From the NCBI RefSeq assembly GCF_010092445.1, contig NZ_CP048031.1, positions 372,001 through 436,000 of the forward strand: 64,000 bases of DNA. Reading direction: 5' to 3'. This document shows, in pieces, positions 7,179-16,539 of the stretch. Position numbers and translations under genes: made by a program. The notes under the pieces were generated by a model. The model was not told where the DNA came from and searched no databases. It was given only the letters and a program-made list of their open reading frames with translations. The stretch is from Shewanella sp. Arc9-LZ (GTDB taxonomy: Bacteria; Pseudomonadota; Gammaproteobacteria; Enterobacterales; Shewanellaceae). Every line of letters starts with the position of its first letter. Position 1 is the stretch's first letter.

Positions 7179-9576
7179 TTACAGTTTTCCTAGTAATAAA
7201 TGAAATAAACGGTGCCAGTAAAAATGAAAAACTGATCCCAAAAAGAAGCGTTAAACCGAAAAAGTGAATAGCATGGGTTTGACTCAGCGCCAGTAAACCA
7301 AAAGCTAATAGTGTTGAACAGGCTGACATAAAGATTGCCATCATCACTCCGCGACTGGTGTGCTTGGCCTCGGCAAAAAATAGGCTGTAATCGATACCAA
7401 TGCCTAACACCAAAATAAGCGCTAAGGCGTGAAACAAGCTAATGCTCGAGCCGACAAGCCCTAAACAAGCTAGCGTGAGCAGTACTGATAAAGCGGGGAC
7501 AGCGACGATAGCGAATGCCAACTTAATACCGTATTTAATGCTAAACAGTAGGCTGGCTAAAGCAAATACCCACATCAATAGCTGTAATGTTAGTTGGCGA
7601 TACTTGCCCATTAAATGGGATATATCACCGACCTTATCGATTAACCGAACTTGCCCTAAAGGCCATTCATGCTCAGTCAATCGTTGTTCAAGAGAGGCTA
7701 ATGAGTGGATGCCACCGAGTAATACTATGGCGCCAAATTGCTGGGTTTGATCGGTTGTTGTGATCGCGCCAAGCCATAACGTCTGTAAATCATCATTGGC
7801 TTGGGCTAGTACCATGGTTGGGGTTAACCATTGTGATTCGGCTTGATTAAGTTGTGCCATTAGACTGGTGTTTATATTGTCATCGAGACCCATTTCACTG
7901 ATTATCTCGTCTAAATGTTGCCCATAAAGCTGTTGCTGTAACTGATAGTGTTGTTGTTGTTTGGCAATGCTGGGCATAAAGCGGCTGAGACTGATAGCTT
8001 GGTCTAACTCAGCATCAGTTATGGCTTTATCCAGTACTGGTGTCAGTTGCTCTAACGTTTGTAATAAAGCTTGTTCATTGGGACCACTGACTAAAATAAA
8101 TTGGTTATCGGTGCCGCCGCTGAGCAGTTGCCGTAGTTGGTTCTCTTCGGTGGTGATGGCTTCAGGGCTTTGCTGTAGCTGACGAATATCATCGTTAGAA
8201 TCCGTTTGTGACAAACCGAAAAACAATATTGTTGCCAAACCAATGAGCAAAGCCGCTATAGCTATTTTTTGCCACAATTTATTCGGGGTGAAAATACGTT
8301 GTAATAGCGCCAAATAACCTTGGGCGAGGGTTAATCCTGGCGTTGGTTTAAGCGCATGGTTACCCAGTAATGGAAACACCAATAACAACGTTAGGTATGC
8401 ACCAATTAACCCAGCAGCACAAAATACGGCCACTTGTTGCATTCCCGGGAATGGCGTAAAGCCAATGGCGATAAAGGCACTGGCACTGGTAGCAAGTGCG
8501 AGAGTGAGCGCCGGAAAAATCTGCTTTAAAGTGTCACTGGCGTTGTTATTAGGGTGAGCTTGTTTTTCACAATAAAAGTGAAAGCTGTAATCAATGGCGA
8601 CACCAATTAAGCTGGTGCCAAACACTAATGTGAGTAAGTGCAACTCACCGAAAATACTTAAGGTGGCGACAAACGCAAACACCACCCCAGTGGTTAACGT
8701 CAGTAGTGCGGCAAATAACGGCATAATCGACCGAAAGGCCAACCAGGCTAATAAGATGATCCCTAACATGGAAATTAAGCCAATTCGGCTGATTTCTTGT
8801 TTGGCTGATTCGGTGGCGGCAATCGCATGAAAAAGCGCACCAGCTTTAAGGAAACTGACATCGGGGACATGCAGAGTCACTTGGCTAAATGCAGCATCTA
8901 ATGCTTGAATTTGCTGTTGCTGAGCGGTCGGGCTAAAAGCACTGTCGCGCCCTTTGGCCATGATAATCGCAGCCACACCATCGGTAGTATCGGTGAGTAA
9001 AATGCCTTGTTGGCTACGCAGTGCACTATTAGGTGATAACGCCAGTAAGTTGGCTGGAAACATCAGTAACGGATCATTGCTGAGCAGCTGGCTGTTGGCA
9101 AAACCAAATGCGCTATAAAGTTGATTTTGGGCCGCGTTAAGCAGTTGGCGCCAATTATCTGTTTCAATCGCTTTAGCTTGCTCGGTAGTGAGTAGGGTAA
9201 AGCGATGTTCGAAATACACTTTAGCCAAGTCTTGCAGATGATCATCCGCGCCGCTACGAATGTGAATAAAGGGCTGTTGTGGCTGTTTATCTAGTGCATC
9301 CATCAGTTGCTGTGCGGCACTGATAGCTTGGTTGTCGTCATCGGCTTTTATTGCAATATACACTTGGTTAGCGAGTTGCTGTTCAACTCTGTTTAATGCT
9401 GTTTCAGTGAGTTTGTCTTGTTGTAAATGCGGCAACATCGCCAAAATATCAGTTTGAATATGCGCGCCCTGTTGCCATTGTATTAAGCCAGTGACTAACA
9501 TTGTCAGTAGCAATAATACCCATAAGACAAAACGCCCAATAGGAGATAACAACGCGGTTAGCGATATGGGCTGCAT
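7168..9576 (-). CDS. MMPL/RND-family lipid exporter (ApeM-like)
   Basis: An 802-aa inner-membrane protein with the RND layout: one N-terminal helix, a periplasmic domain (about residues 40-250), a helix bundle (about 255-460), a second periplasmic domain (about 470-650) and a second bundle to the C-terminus. Such MMPL exporters move lipids or lipid-linked pigments out of the inner membrane using the proton gradient. Its ATG overlaps the stop codon of the LolA-like gene by one base (TAATG), indicating translational coupling. In aryl polyene clusters this position is held by the presumed pigment exporter. Confidence 0.88.
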   Translation of the reverse strand: MQPISLTALLSPIGRFVLWVLLLLTMLVTGLIQWQQGAHIQTDILAMLPHLQQDKLTETALNRVEQQLANQVYIAIKADDDNQAISAAQQLMDALDKQPQQPFIHIRSGADDHLQDLAKVYFEHRFTLLTTEQAKAIETDNWRQLLNAAQNQLYSAFGFANSQLLSNDPLLMFPANLLALSPNSALRSQQGILLTDTTDGVAAIIMAKGRDSAFSPTAQQQQIQALDAAFSQVTLHVPDVSFLKAGALFHAIAATESAKQEISRIGLISMLGIILLAWLAFRSIMPLFAALLTLTTGVVFAFVATLSIFGELHLLTLVFGTSLIGVAIDYSFHFYCEKQAHPNNNASDTLKQIFPALTLALATSASAFIAIGFTPFPGMQQVAVFCAAGLIGAYLTLLLVFPLLGNHALKPTPGLTLAQGYLALLQRIFTPNKLWQKIAIAALLIGLATILFFGLSQTDSNDDIRQLQQSPEAITTEENQLRQLLSGGTDNQFILVSGPNEQALLQTLEQLTPVLDKAITDAELDQAISLSRFMPSIAKQQQHYQLQQQLYGQHLDEIISEMGLDDNINTSLMAQLNQAESQWLTPTMVLAQANDDLQTLWLGAITTTDQTQQFGAIVLLGGIHSLASLEQRLTEHEWPLGQVRLIDKVGDISHLMGKYRQLTLQLLMWVFALASLLFSIKYGIKLAFAIVAVPALSVLLTLACLGLVGSSISLFHALALILVLGIGIDYSLFFAEAKHTSRGVMMAIFMSACSTLLAFGLLALSQTHAIHFFGLTLLFGISFSFLLAPFISFITRKTVNAI

Positions 9577-10427
9577 TATTTAGCGGACTCATTTCCAAGA
9601 CTAAAAAGCGCCAGTTCAGCTTCACTCAGTTGCCCTTGTTGGGTCTGGGTAAATTGAATTTGGGTATAGTCGCGAACATCCGCTTGGTTACTGATCATGA
9701 TTAATGAACGTATAAGCGTATCGCCGCTGAGGGTAATGTTACCCATAGACGATTGCACTTGTGGGTCTTTAGCTTGCAGGCCCAGTTGCCATGACCTATT
9801 TTCGGGTTGAGTTTCGGGCTGAGTTGCTAACTGAGTTGCAGGCATAAATAAGTTGAAATCGGCACTTAAAGCAGCAATATCGCCCGCCATAATGGCTTGT
9901 AATAAACGCGGTAATTGCTGTGCAATCGGGTTGCCATTAGCCCCAGAACTAAAGTGTTGAATTTTGCCTTGGCTGTTTTGTTGGATCAACTGCTGATCTT
10001 TAAGCACCATCAAGGTGTTGAACGGACGTTGCTGCTGCCATACCAATCCTTGCGTTGGACTAAATATAAACTGTCCTTGGCTGAGTAAGGGCTTTTTAAG
10101 CACCTGTAAATGGCGTAATTGAACAAACTGACCACGAGTATCTAGTTGTAGATTCAGTTGCTGCGCTAGCGCGCTGAGGGCTTCTGTGCTGGCTGGTTGA
10201 GTATACAACGCCTGAATATCTGCTAATTGACCTTTGGTCAGAGCTTGAGGCTTTGGCTGTGTCAGCTCTGGAGTAAGTGTTTGATTATTGCTTGCTGGTG
10301 GATGTTCGCTAGCCGAGGTGGCTGCTATACACAGGCAACACAGCATAATGATGCTGCTTACTCGCGCCAATACGCGAATAAATAGGCTAGTAAAAAGTCT
10401 AACAATTACTCTGCTGCGGGCACTCAT
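9576..10427 (-). CDS. LolA-like periplasmic carrier protein of the cluster (ApeL-like)
   Basis: A 283-aa protein with a long N-terminal region leading to a hydrophobic signal segment ending near an ATSA cleavage-like site (about residue 38), then a proline-rich linker and a LolA-like beta domain from about residue 65. LolA family members shuttle hydrophobic lipid moieties across the periplasm; this one probably carries the pigment lipid or works with the MMPL exporter. Start and stop are linked to both neighbours by TAATG one-base overlaps. The fold call rests on context and general pattern rather than on a sharp motif. Confidence 0.75.
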   Translation of the reverse strand: MSARSRVIVRLFTSLFIRVLARVSSIIMLCCLCIAATSASEHPPASNNQTLTPELTQPKPQALTKGQLADIQALYTQPASTEALSALAQQLNLQLDTRGQFVQLRHLQVLKKPLLSQGQFIFSPTQGLVWQQQRPFNTLMVLKDQQLIQQNSQGKIQHFSSGANGNPIAQQLPRLLQAIMAGDIAALSADFNLFMPATQLATQPETQPENRSWQLGLQAKDPQVQSSMGNITLSGDTLIRSLIMISNQADVRDYTQIQFTQTQQGQLSEAELALFSLGNESAK

Positions 10428-10858
10428 TACACTTGGCTCGCATCGAGTAATGGGCGAATTTTTTGCTGAAACACTTCAGGAGTAACAAAGCATAATTCTT
10501 GGGTAGCAATCTCAACCGCGGCTTGAATGGTATAGCCCTTGGTGATGCGCGCGTTGGTGTCGGCATCAACAATTTGATAGTTAATACGTAAGCGGTTTTC
10601 CCATTCAACAATGGTGGCGATAACCTTGATTTTTTGGTCAAAGGTGCTGCTTTTAACATACTTTACTTGCACATCGACAATGGGCCATGCATAACCGGAC
10701 TCTTGCATAGTGCGATAGTTATAACCGAGTTTATCCAGTAATTGACAACGCACAACCTCAAAATAGCGTAAGTAATTACCGTGCCAAGTAATGCCCATCG
10801 AGTCGACATCGTGAAACGGGATCACCATTTCCATTTCTGTGAGTAATAAACCTTTCAT
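10427..10858 (-). CDS. Acyl-CoA/ACP thioesterase, 4HBT hot-dog family (ApeK-like)
   Basis: A 143-aa hot-dog protein beginning with the 4HBT motif: D17 of FHDVDSMGITWHGNYLRYFE (residues 15-34) is the typical catalytic Asp, followed by the HGNYLRYFE helix. It probably releases aryl polyene or misprimed acyl chains from ACP. The start codon follows the ammonia-lyase stop directly (TAAATG), with GGAGG about 8 nt upstream inside the end of that gene. Confidence 0.85.
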   Translation of the reverse strand: MKGLLLTEMEMVIPFHDVDSMGITWHGNYLRYFEVVRCQLLDKLGYNYRTMQESGYAWPIVDVQVKYVKSSTFDQKIKVIATIVEWENRLRINYQIVDADTNARITKGYTIQAAVEIATQELCFVTPEVFQQKIRPLLDASQV

Positions 10859-12421
10859 TTAACACACCTCCCACAGACCCAGTTGAATTTTGTCTACTGT
10901 TTGGCGTAGTACTGCTTCTAATGGACGGTCTTCGGTTAGCAGTTCAAAATCTTCACTGACTTGAGCCAGTGTGGTGGCAAGTGAAGGTGTTAGCGAATTA
11001 GGGTCCAATTCTTTCTGTATCACCCGCAGCTGAATACCTTGGCTCATGGCCAGTAATGCGGCGGCAGCGACTTGTTCTGTCAGTTGCAATATCCGCATAC
11101 AATCGCGGGCGGCAATGGTGCCCATGCTCACTTTGTCTTGATTGTGGCATTCTGTTGAGCGAGAAAACACACTGGCAGGCATGGTGTTTTTTAATGCTTC
11201 AGCAGTCCAAGCCGAAACACCGATTTGTACCGCTTTAAAACCATGGTTAATGGCTCGGCGTTCGCCTTCTGCAGCAGATAAATTAGCCGGTAAGCCATTG
11301 TTGAATTTAGGGTCCATAACTAAAGCCATTTGACGATCAATTAAATCGGCGATATTGGCTACTGCATTTTTCATCGCATCCATGGCAAAGGCAATGTGGC
11401 CGCCATAAAAGTGACCGCCATGGAGAATATGTTCACCCTCGGCATCGACAATCGGATTGTCGTTAGCGCTATTGAGTTCGGTTTCAATAAACTGACGCAT
11501 AAAGGGTAAAGCATCTTGCAGTACGCCAATGATGTGCGGTGCACAGCGTATAGAATAGCGGTCTTGTAAACGGTCAGAATTACGTGGATGCGCATGATGG
11601 TTTAGGTCTTCGCGGATCCAACTGGCAATCTGGTTTTGTCCTGGGTGGGGTTTGGCGGCAAACAAAATTTCATCAAAATGATTTGCGTTGCCTTTAAGCG
11701 TTAACGATGCCATGGCAGTAATACGGCTTGATAAGCGAGTTAAGTACTGCGATCTGTCATAGGCTAAACAGGCGAGTGCTGTCATCACCGCGGTGCCATT
11801 CATTAACGCGAGGCCTTCTTTAGGGCGCAGGGTTAATGGCATTATGCCGAATTTCAGATAAACATCTTTGGTCGCTTGGCGTTTACCTTGGTATATCACC
11901 TCACGTTCGCCAACAAGTACTGCGGCAAGATAAGATAGCGGGGTTAAATCGCCGCTGGCGCCAACCGAACCTTCTTGAGGAATTACCGGGGTAATATCAT
12001 TATTGAGTAGCCATTCAATGCGCTGCAGTAGCAGATAACTGACACCTGACTTACCCACAGCCAATGAGTTTAAGCGGCAAGCCATAATCGCGCGGGCTTG
12101 CATTGGGCTGAATACATCACCTAAACCACAACCATGAAAACGGGTTAAATGCAGTGGTAATTCATGGACTAAGTCTAAGCTGACATTGACTGTGCAGGAG
12201 TCGCCGTAACCTGTTGTGACGCCATATACCACGCCTTCTTCATGCAGCAAACTGTCGATGAAACGGGCGCCTTTTTGAATATATTCAACATAGTCTGCAG
12301 CATCCGCCAGTTTGACCGTTGCGCCCTTGGCGACTGCGACCACTTGTTCAAGACTTAGGTAGCTTTGGCCTAAATGCACCGTTTTTTCGGCGGCTGATGA
12401 CGGTGAAGAAGTGTTGCTCAT
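10859..12421 (-). CDS. Aromatic amino acid ammonia-lyase (HAL/PAL/TAL family, MIO enzyme)
   Basis: A 520-aa MIO enzyme that removes ammonia from an aromatic amino acid to give an aryl acrylate, here the likely starter of the polyene. The MIO triad A155-S156-G157 sits in GSVGASGDLTPLSY; Y66 and the VTTGYG segment of the lid are present, as is ENxxxFS-like NDNP further on. The selectivity pair is F95-H96 (RFHGCGLG), neither the Ser-His of histidine lyases nor the His-Leu of Rhodobacter-type tyrosine lyase, so substrate cannot be read off. I chose the ATG at 12421; a 55-residue upstream extension is only the 18-bp repeat of the preceding gene read in another frame. Confidence 0.88.
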   Translation of the reverse strand: MSNTSSPSSAAEKTVHLGQSYLSLEQVVAVAKGATVKLADAADYVEYIQKGARFIDSLLHEEGVVYGVTTGYGDSCTVNVSLDLVHELPLHLTRFHGCGLGDVFSPMQARAIMACRLNSLAVGKSGVSYLLLQRIEWLLNNDITPVIPQEGSVGASGDLTPLSYLAAVLVGEREVIYQGKRQATKDVYLKFGIMPLTLRPKEGLALMNGTAVMTALACLAYDRSQYLTRLSSRITAMASLTLKGNANHFDEILFAAKPHPGQNQIASWIREDLNHHAHPRNSDRLQDRYSIRCAPHIIGVLQDALPFMRQFIETELNSANDNPIVDAEGEHILHGGHFYGGHIAFAMDAMKNAVANIADLIDRQMALVMDPKFNNGLPANLSAAEGERRAINHGFKAVQIGVSAWTAEALKNTMPASVFSRSTECHNQDKVSMGTIAARDCMRILQLTEQVAAAALLAMSQGIQLRVIQKELDPNSLTPSLATTLAQVSEDFELLTEDRPLEAVLRQTVDKIQLGLWEVC

Positions 12422-12425
12422 TGAA

Positions 12426-14246
12426 TTAGTTATCCTGACTAGGTGAAGTGGTGCTGTTAGCGGGTGCAGTATTTGTATTTGACGCAGCACTTGTATTAAG
12501 TGCACTACCAGTATTAGGTGCACTACTAGTATTAGGTGCTGTAACCGTATTGACAGCAGTAGCGGAGCGCGACAGTGGACGATCAATCAACTCGTCTTTA
12601 TGCCAAAAATCGTAAAAATTAAACCACTGCAATGGTGCCTGTTTGGCAAAATACTCTAAGCGCTGACTGTACAATTTCATTGCATCAGTTAAGCGTGCAA
12701 TGCGCCCTGCTCGCGGGCCTTTTAAGCTATCGCTTAAGTGTTCGACATGTACTTTATAACGGCCTTGTTGGCGAATGCAAAACATGGTGTAAACCGGACA
12801 ATTTAACAAGCTAGCAAGAATAAATGGTCCTTGGGGAAACGGCGCTTCATGACCGAGAAAGGGCAGGTAAACCACCCGACCTTGGCTGTTTGATGAGGTG
12901 CGATCGGCTGCAATAACCACTATTTCGCCCATATCAATTTTTTGCTGTAACAGCATAGAAGTACTGGGATCAAGTTCATTAACATGAATAAGATTAAGGC
13001 TACTTTGTGGGTTTAGCTGTTGTAATACTTTGTTAAAGTTTTCGGCGTGTTGAGTCAACACCATAACGTTGACTTTCACTTTCTGCTGGTGGATTGAAAT
13101 CGCACGACATAACTCTAAATTACCTAAATGCGACACAATTAGTACGGCTCCTCGACCGGAAGCCACTTGGTTTGCCAGAATATGACGATCGTTAAAATCG
13201 ACTTGATTGAGTTTGATGCGGTCGCACCAGGCATCGATCCTATCCAGAGCTGCATTACCAAAAGCAATAAAGTGATTTAGACTGTCGCGCCAATGGGTGG
13301 GTTGATGTAAATCTGGATGATCTGGAACTTGTTGCTGCACTCGGGTAAGAAAATTCATCGACGCGTGACGAGCAGAAGCACCGGTTAGAAAAAAATAACC
13401 AATAACCGGATACATAATGGCTCGGCACAACCAGTGGCCGCCTAATCTATAGCATTCTGCCAGTAATTTTATGCCCCAATAACTGCCACGTTCTCCCATT
13501 GATGACCAATGTTGATGGGGGCTTTTTTTATTCAGAATTTGTGGCAAGCGAGTCAACATAGCAAAAAATAACTTAGTGTGCATCCAGCTAATGCGTACAT
13601 TGTCTTGCAAGCCTTGAAAGTGGCTAATACCGTCTTCTGGGTAGATGACTTTGGTCGGCACATGAACCACTGGAGTGCCTTGCCAGTGCAGTTTGACCAT
13701 GATTTCAATATCAAAGTCCATCCGCTCACCCAGTGCATGCTGGCTTAATAACTGTTCGGTAGCCTCTAATGGATAAACCCGAAAACCACACATAGAATCT
13801 TGAATGTCGAAACTTAAGGTTTCAACCCATACCCAAAAATGGGTGATGTAACGCCCGTATAAACGCCCTTTAGGCACCGAGTCATCATAAATCGGTTGGC
13901 CAGATATTAATGCCTGTGGCTGTTGTTCTGCAGTCGATATCATTAACGGGATATCGTCTAAATTATGTTGTCCATCAGCATCAACCTGTAATACATGGCT
14001 AAAACCATCGCGGTAAGCTTGGCGTAGGCCGCTGGTTACTGCCGCACCTTTACCACGATTAAAAGGATGGTTAATGAGCGTTACCCAGCTAAATTTTTCT
14101 GCCATGGCTTGTAAAATATAACGGGTTTCATCTTGACTACCATCATCAACCAAATAACAAGGCAGATTGAATTTTGCCAAGTCAGTTAAGGTTTGTTCAA
14201 TGGCAATATGATGATTGTAATTGGGAATAACCAAGGCTAGTTTCAT
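12426..14246 (-). CDS. Glycosyltransferase family 2 - lysophospholipid acyltransferase fusion (ApeJ-like)
   Basis: A 606-aa fusion. Residues 1 to about 230 form a GT2 domain with the DDGSQDET motif near 35 and DADGQ near 89-93; residues about 280-560 form a LpxL/HtrB-like acyltransferase with an H-x4-E motif (HLGNLE). It would add a sugar and/or acyl group to build the lipid anchor of the pigment. The last ~40 residues are Ala/Asn/Thr/Ser rich, encoded by an 18-bp tandem repeat, and likely disordered. It overlaps the upstream dehydratase by 4 nt (ATGA) and stops 4 nt before the ammonia-lyase ATG. Confidence 0.88.
   Translation of the reverse strand: MKLALVIPNYNHHIAIEQTLTDLAKFNLPCYLVDDGSQDETRYILQAMAEKFSWVTLINHPFNRGKGAAVTSGLRQAYRDGFSHVLQVDADGQHNLDDIPLMISTAEQQPQALISGQPIYDDSVPKGRLYGRYITHFWVWVETLSFDIQDSMCGFRVYPLEATEQLLSQHALGERMDFDIEIMVKLHWQGTPVVHVPTKVIYPEDGISHFQGLQDNVRISWMHTKLFFAMLTRLPQILNKKSPHQHWSSMGERGSYWGIKLLAECYRLGGHWLCRAIMYPVIGYFFLTGASARHASMNFLTRVQQQVPDHPDLHQPTHWRDSLNHFIAFGNAALDRIDAWCDRIKLNQVDFNDRHILANQVASGRGAVLIVSHLGNLELCRAISIHQQKVKVNVMVLTQHAENFNKVLQQLNPQSSLNLIHVNELDPSTSMLLQQKIDMGEIVVIAADRTSSNSQGRVVYLPFLGHEAPFPQGPFILASLLNCPVYTMFCIRQQGRYKVHVEHLSDSLKGPRAGRIARLTDAMKLYSQRLEYFAKQAPLQWFNFYDFWHKDELIDRPLSRSATAVNTVTAPNTSSAPNTGSALNTSAASNTNTAPANSTTSPSQDN
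12475..12564. repeat. 18-bp minisatellite in the 3' end of the GT2-acyltransferase gene
   Basis: Five consecutive 18-bp units (starting at 12475, 12493, 12511, 12529, 12547). The middle three are nearly identical (GTATTAGGTGCACTACTA type on the plus strand), the outer two degenerate. Each unit encodes six residues of an N-T-rich tail, so changes in copy number keep the frame. Confidence 0.85.
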
Positions 14247-14635
14247 GAGGCGATCTCATTGACTGTCGGCGCAGTAGTCACTACTGCTGGCTTAAGCACA
14301 ATACGGCCAGAGGCAAACCGTTTATCTTGATCCCGATAGCTAAAGATCAGTTTTGCTTTTTGAGGCTGATGTTCAATGACCAAATCAACATAGGTGTCGG
14401 GCAAAATGAGTTGCTGAAATTTAAGCACTTCTAATGTGGCCACTTGGGCTGAATAACCAAACGCCTCACAGCCAAGTTTGACCGCCCAATCTAATTGAGT
14501 GACACCTGGTAATACGGCTTGCTGAGGAAAATGGCCATCGAAAAAGGCTAAATCTGCACTGACAAATAAACGCCATTGATAGAGATTGTTACCGCCTTCA
14601 TGGCTAACAATATGCGGTAATTCTGACTTAATCAT
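14243..14635 (-). CDS. apeI: 3-hydroxyacyl-ACP dehydratase, hot-dog fold (ApeI-like)
   Basis: About 130 aa, a single hot-dog domain with FDGHFPQQAVLPGV (FabA/FabZ-type H-F-P-x-x-x-V-L-P-G, around residues 37-50) carrying the catalytic His. It is the predicted partner of the ApeP-like dehydratase; characterised ApeI and ApeP act as a heteromer. I chose the ATG at 14635, which overlaps the end of the AMP ligase by 8 nt, in place of a start 34 codons upstream whose extension lies wholly inside the ligase gene and lacks family similarity. Confidence 0.85.
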   Translation of the reverse strand: MIKSELPHIVSHEGGNNLYQWRLFVSADLAFFDGHFPQQAVLPGVTQLDWAVKLGCEAFGYSAQVATLEVLKFQQLILPDTYVDLVIEHQPQKAKLIFSYRDQDKRFASGRIVLKPAVVTTAPTVNEIAS

Positions 14636-15995
14636 GACTAAATAAAGCGACAATTTCTGCTTGGGTACGCTTGCCTTGGCTGTTGAGTGGCAAGTGTGCA
14701 GGGTAACGCCAGCGTCGTGGTAGGGTGATGCGTTCAAACTGGCTCAATAAATGGTTTTTTAAGGCATTATTAACCGCTAATTTCCCTTCCGCTTTGAGTG
14801 TTTGCTGGCCTAATTCACTTAAACAGACTGCAGCACCTAGCATGGTGCGCGGTTGTTCTAAAACCGTGACGGCCGCTTCGCTAACAAAAGGATGAGTTTG
14901 CAGTAAATGCTCCACTTGCGCTAACGATAAGCGTTTTTCTTCAATTTTTACAATGCGGTCAAGGCGATGCAATAAACGGAACTGGCCATCATCTAACAGT
15001 TCAATTTTGTCATCACATTTTAACCATTGAGTTGGATTGTCTAAATAAACAGACTGCAGCATCAGCGCGCCATCTTGCGGGTCCATATCGACATTCACTT
15101 GGATAAATGCTTGCCATGGTTGCATGGGTTGCTGTTGGCGTCGATATCCAATACCGCCGGTTTCAGTGCTGCCAAATATTTCAATAGGTAATTGATTAAA
15201 GCATTGTTTAACTGCCTGGGCTGCATCAAAGTTTAACGGACCACCAGAGCTGAAAATTAAGCTTGGGATACGTTGTTGTTTTTGATTTTCGAGTGCATCA
15301 GGCAAGCGGGTCAATTGAGCTGGACTACTGATTAAACACAAATTTGGCATGATGGCCAAGTAGTAGCTTAAGGTTTCTGGAAAGTCGATTTGTTCACTTA
15401 AGAATGCTCGACTCGCGGCCAAAGGCCACAAAATTTTAAACAATAAACCATAGATATGCTGATGTGAAACCGTCGATACCACTGAACAATGAGGCAAATG
15501 TTCGGCAAATGTTTGCTCAAGAATACTGACTTCTGCATCCAGTTGTTGCAGTGTTTTTTTGATCGCTTTAGGCAGGCCGCTACTGCCCGAGGTGAATAAC
15601 ACTAATTCACCTAATGACTTGGTTTTAGGCCAAGTTGCTGCGGGTAAACTGAGTTCTTTTTTGAGCGCGATATACTCACGCACCTCACATAACGGCGTGT
15701 CGGCAATAATGGCATCAAACTCATGGTTGAGCTCACTCAAGGTGCCGCTTTGGGTGTTGGCAGGCAATATCACTTGTTTACCGGCTAACAAGGCTGCGCA
15801 TAAACCAGCGGCAAATAAGTCACTGTGCTTTGCAGCAAGCAGCCAGCGCTGAGCATCACTTTGAATCAGCTGAGCATGTAAGTGGGCCACTTGCGCGCAA
15901 AACAACGATCCCGTCATGATGTCATGATGGTCAAAGCTGATTAACTGCTGCGTGGCAGGTCCTGTTGATAACCAATTGAGTAAAAGCTTATTCAT
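14628..15995 (-). CDS. apeH: AMP-dependent acyl-ACP/CoA ligase (ApeH-like)
   Basis: A 455-aa ANL-superfamily enzyme with the P-loop-like LFTSGSSGLPKAIKK near residue 132, a FGSTETGG motif near 274 and a C-terminal domain that starts after LHRLDRIVKIEEKR. In aryl polyene synthesis ApeH activates the aryl carboxylic acid starter with ATP and loads it onto an ACP. With the ammonia-lyase in the operon the substrate is plausibly a cinnamate or coumarate, which is an inference. Its ATG overlaps the upstream membrane-protein gene by 8 nt. Confidence 0.87.
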   Translation of the reverse strand: MNKLLLNWLSTGPATQQLISFDHHDIMTGSLFCAQVAHLHAQLIQSDAQRWLLAAKHSDLFAAGLCAALLAGKQVILPANTQSGTLSELNHEFDAIIADTPLCEVREYIALKKELSLPAATWPKTKSLGELVLFTSGSSGLPKAIKKTLQQLDAEVSILEQTFAEHLPHCSVVSTVSHQHIYGLLFKILWPLAASRAFLSEQIDFPETLSYYLAIMPNLCLISSPAQLTRLPDALENQKQQRIPSLIFSSGGPLNFDAAQAVKQCFNQLPIEIFGSTETGGIGYRRQQQPMQPWQAFIQVNVDMDPQDGALMLQSVYLDNPTQWLKCDDKIELLDDGQFRLLHRLDRIVKIEEKRLSLAQVEHLLQTHPFVSEAAVTVLEQPRTMLGAAVCLSELGQQTLKAEGKLAVNNALKNHLLSQFERITLPRRWRYPAHLPLNSQGKRTQAEIVALFSHD

Positions 15996-16539
15996 GTTTT
16001 TTCAACCAAAAGCGACGATAAATCCATTCACCACTGAGCAGCAACCCCATAAGCAGGTATGCGATCAGTCCGTTGTAAAGCGTCCATATTTCAATGCTTG
16101 TTGCTATGGCGGTATAGGCAGCCACAGCACCATTAACAACAAATAACCCACACCAAAGTTTAGTGATGGTTTGTAAGTAAGGTATAGCTGAGTCTGGTAA
16201 ATCCGGCTCTTTTAAACGTGCCAAGCGCTCAATCATGCTTGGACCATTAATCAGTGAATAACTGAATAATCCCAACATGCTCAGATTTATCACCACCGGA
16301 TAAAACAGTAACCAGTCGTTACGTTGAGTAATGAAACTGGCCGCGGTTAATCCTATGCCCACCAGTATTGGCAATGTCATGGATTTTACTTGCTGCTTAG
16401 TGACCATAAACCGTAGCAATAATAACAAACACAGCAGCAAAGCGATTGTGCCTGGTGGTAAATACTGCAAACCAAAGTACACCGCAATAGGGTAAGCAAT
16501 AATCACCAAGGTCGTAATAATCTGCAGGATTAACCGCAT
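15988..16539 (-). CDS. COG4648-type integral membrane protein of the cluster (ApeG-like)
   Basis: A 183-aa hydrophobic protein with about five membrane helices and no catalytic motif that I recognise. Small membrane proteins of this type lie between the ACP and ligase genes in aryl polyene clusters; their function is not established. It could anchor the PKS complex at the inner membrane. Start and stop overlap both neighbours (TAATG with the ACP, 8 nt with the ligase). Confidence 0.75.
   Translation of the reverse strand: MRLILQIITTLVIIAYPIAVYFGLQYLPPGTIALLLCLLLLLRFMVTKQQVKSMTLPILVGIGLTAASFITQRNDWLLFYPVVINLSMLGLFSYSLINGPSMIERLARLKEPDLPDSAIPYLQTITKLWCGLFVVNGAVAAYTAIATSIEIWTLYNGLIAYLLMGLLLSGEWIYRRFWLKKHE

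Noticed and set aside
7442..8830. Several plus-strand frames opposite the MMPL exporter gene
   Set aside because: They are antisense shadows of an intact 802-codon gene with conserved membrane topology.
12475..12564. A short CRISPR-like array
   Set aside because: The units are contiguous without unique spacers, lie inside a coding frame, and no cas gene is present.
12422..12586. A 55-residue N-terminal extension of the ammonia-lyase frame
   Set aside because: It is the 18-bp repeat of the preceding gene read in another frame, giving repeated HLILVV-like units; the ATG at 12421 gives the family N-terminus.
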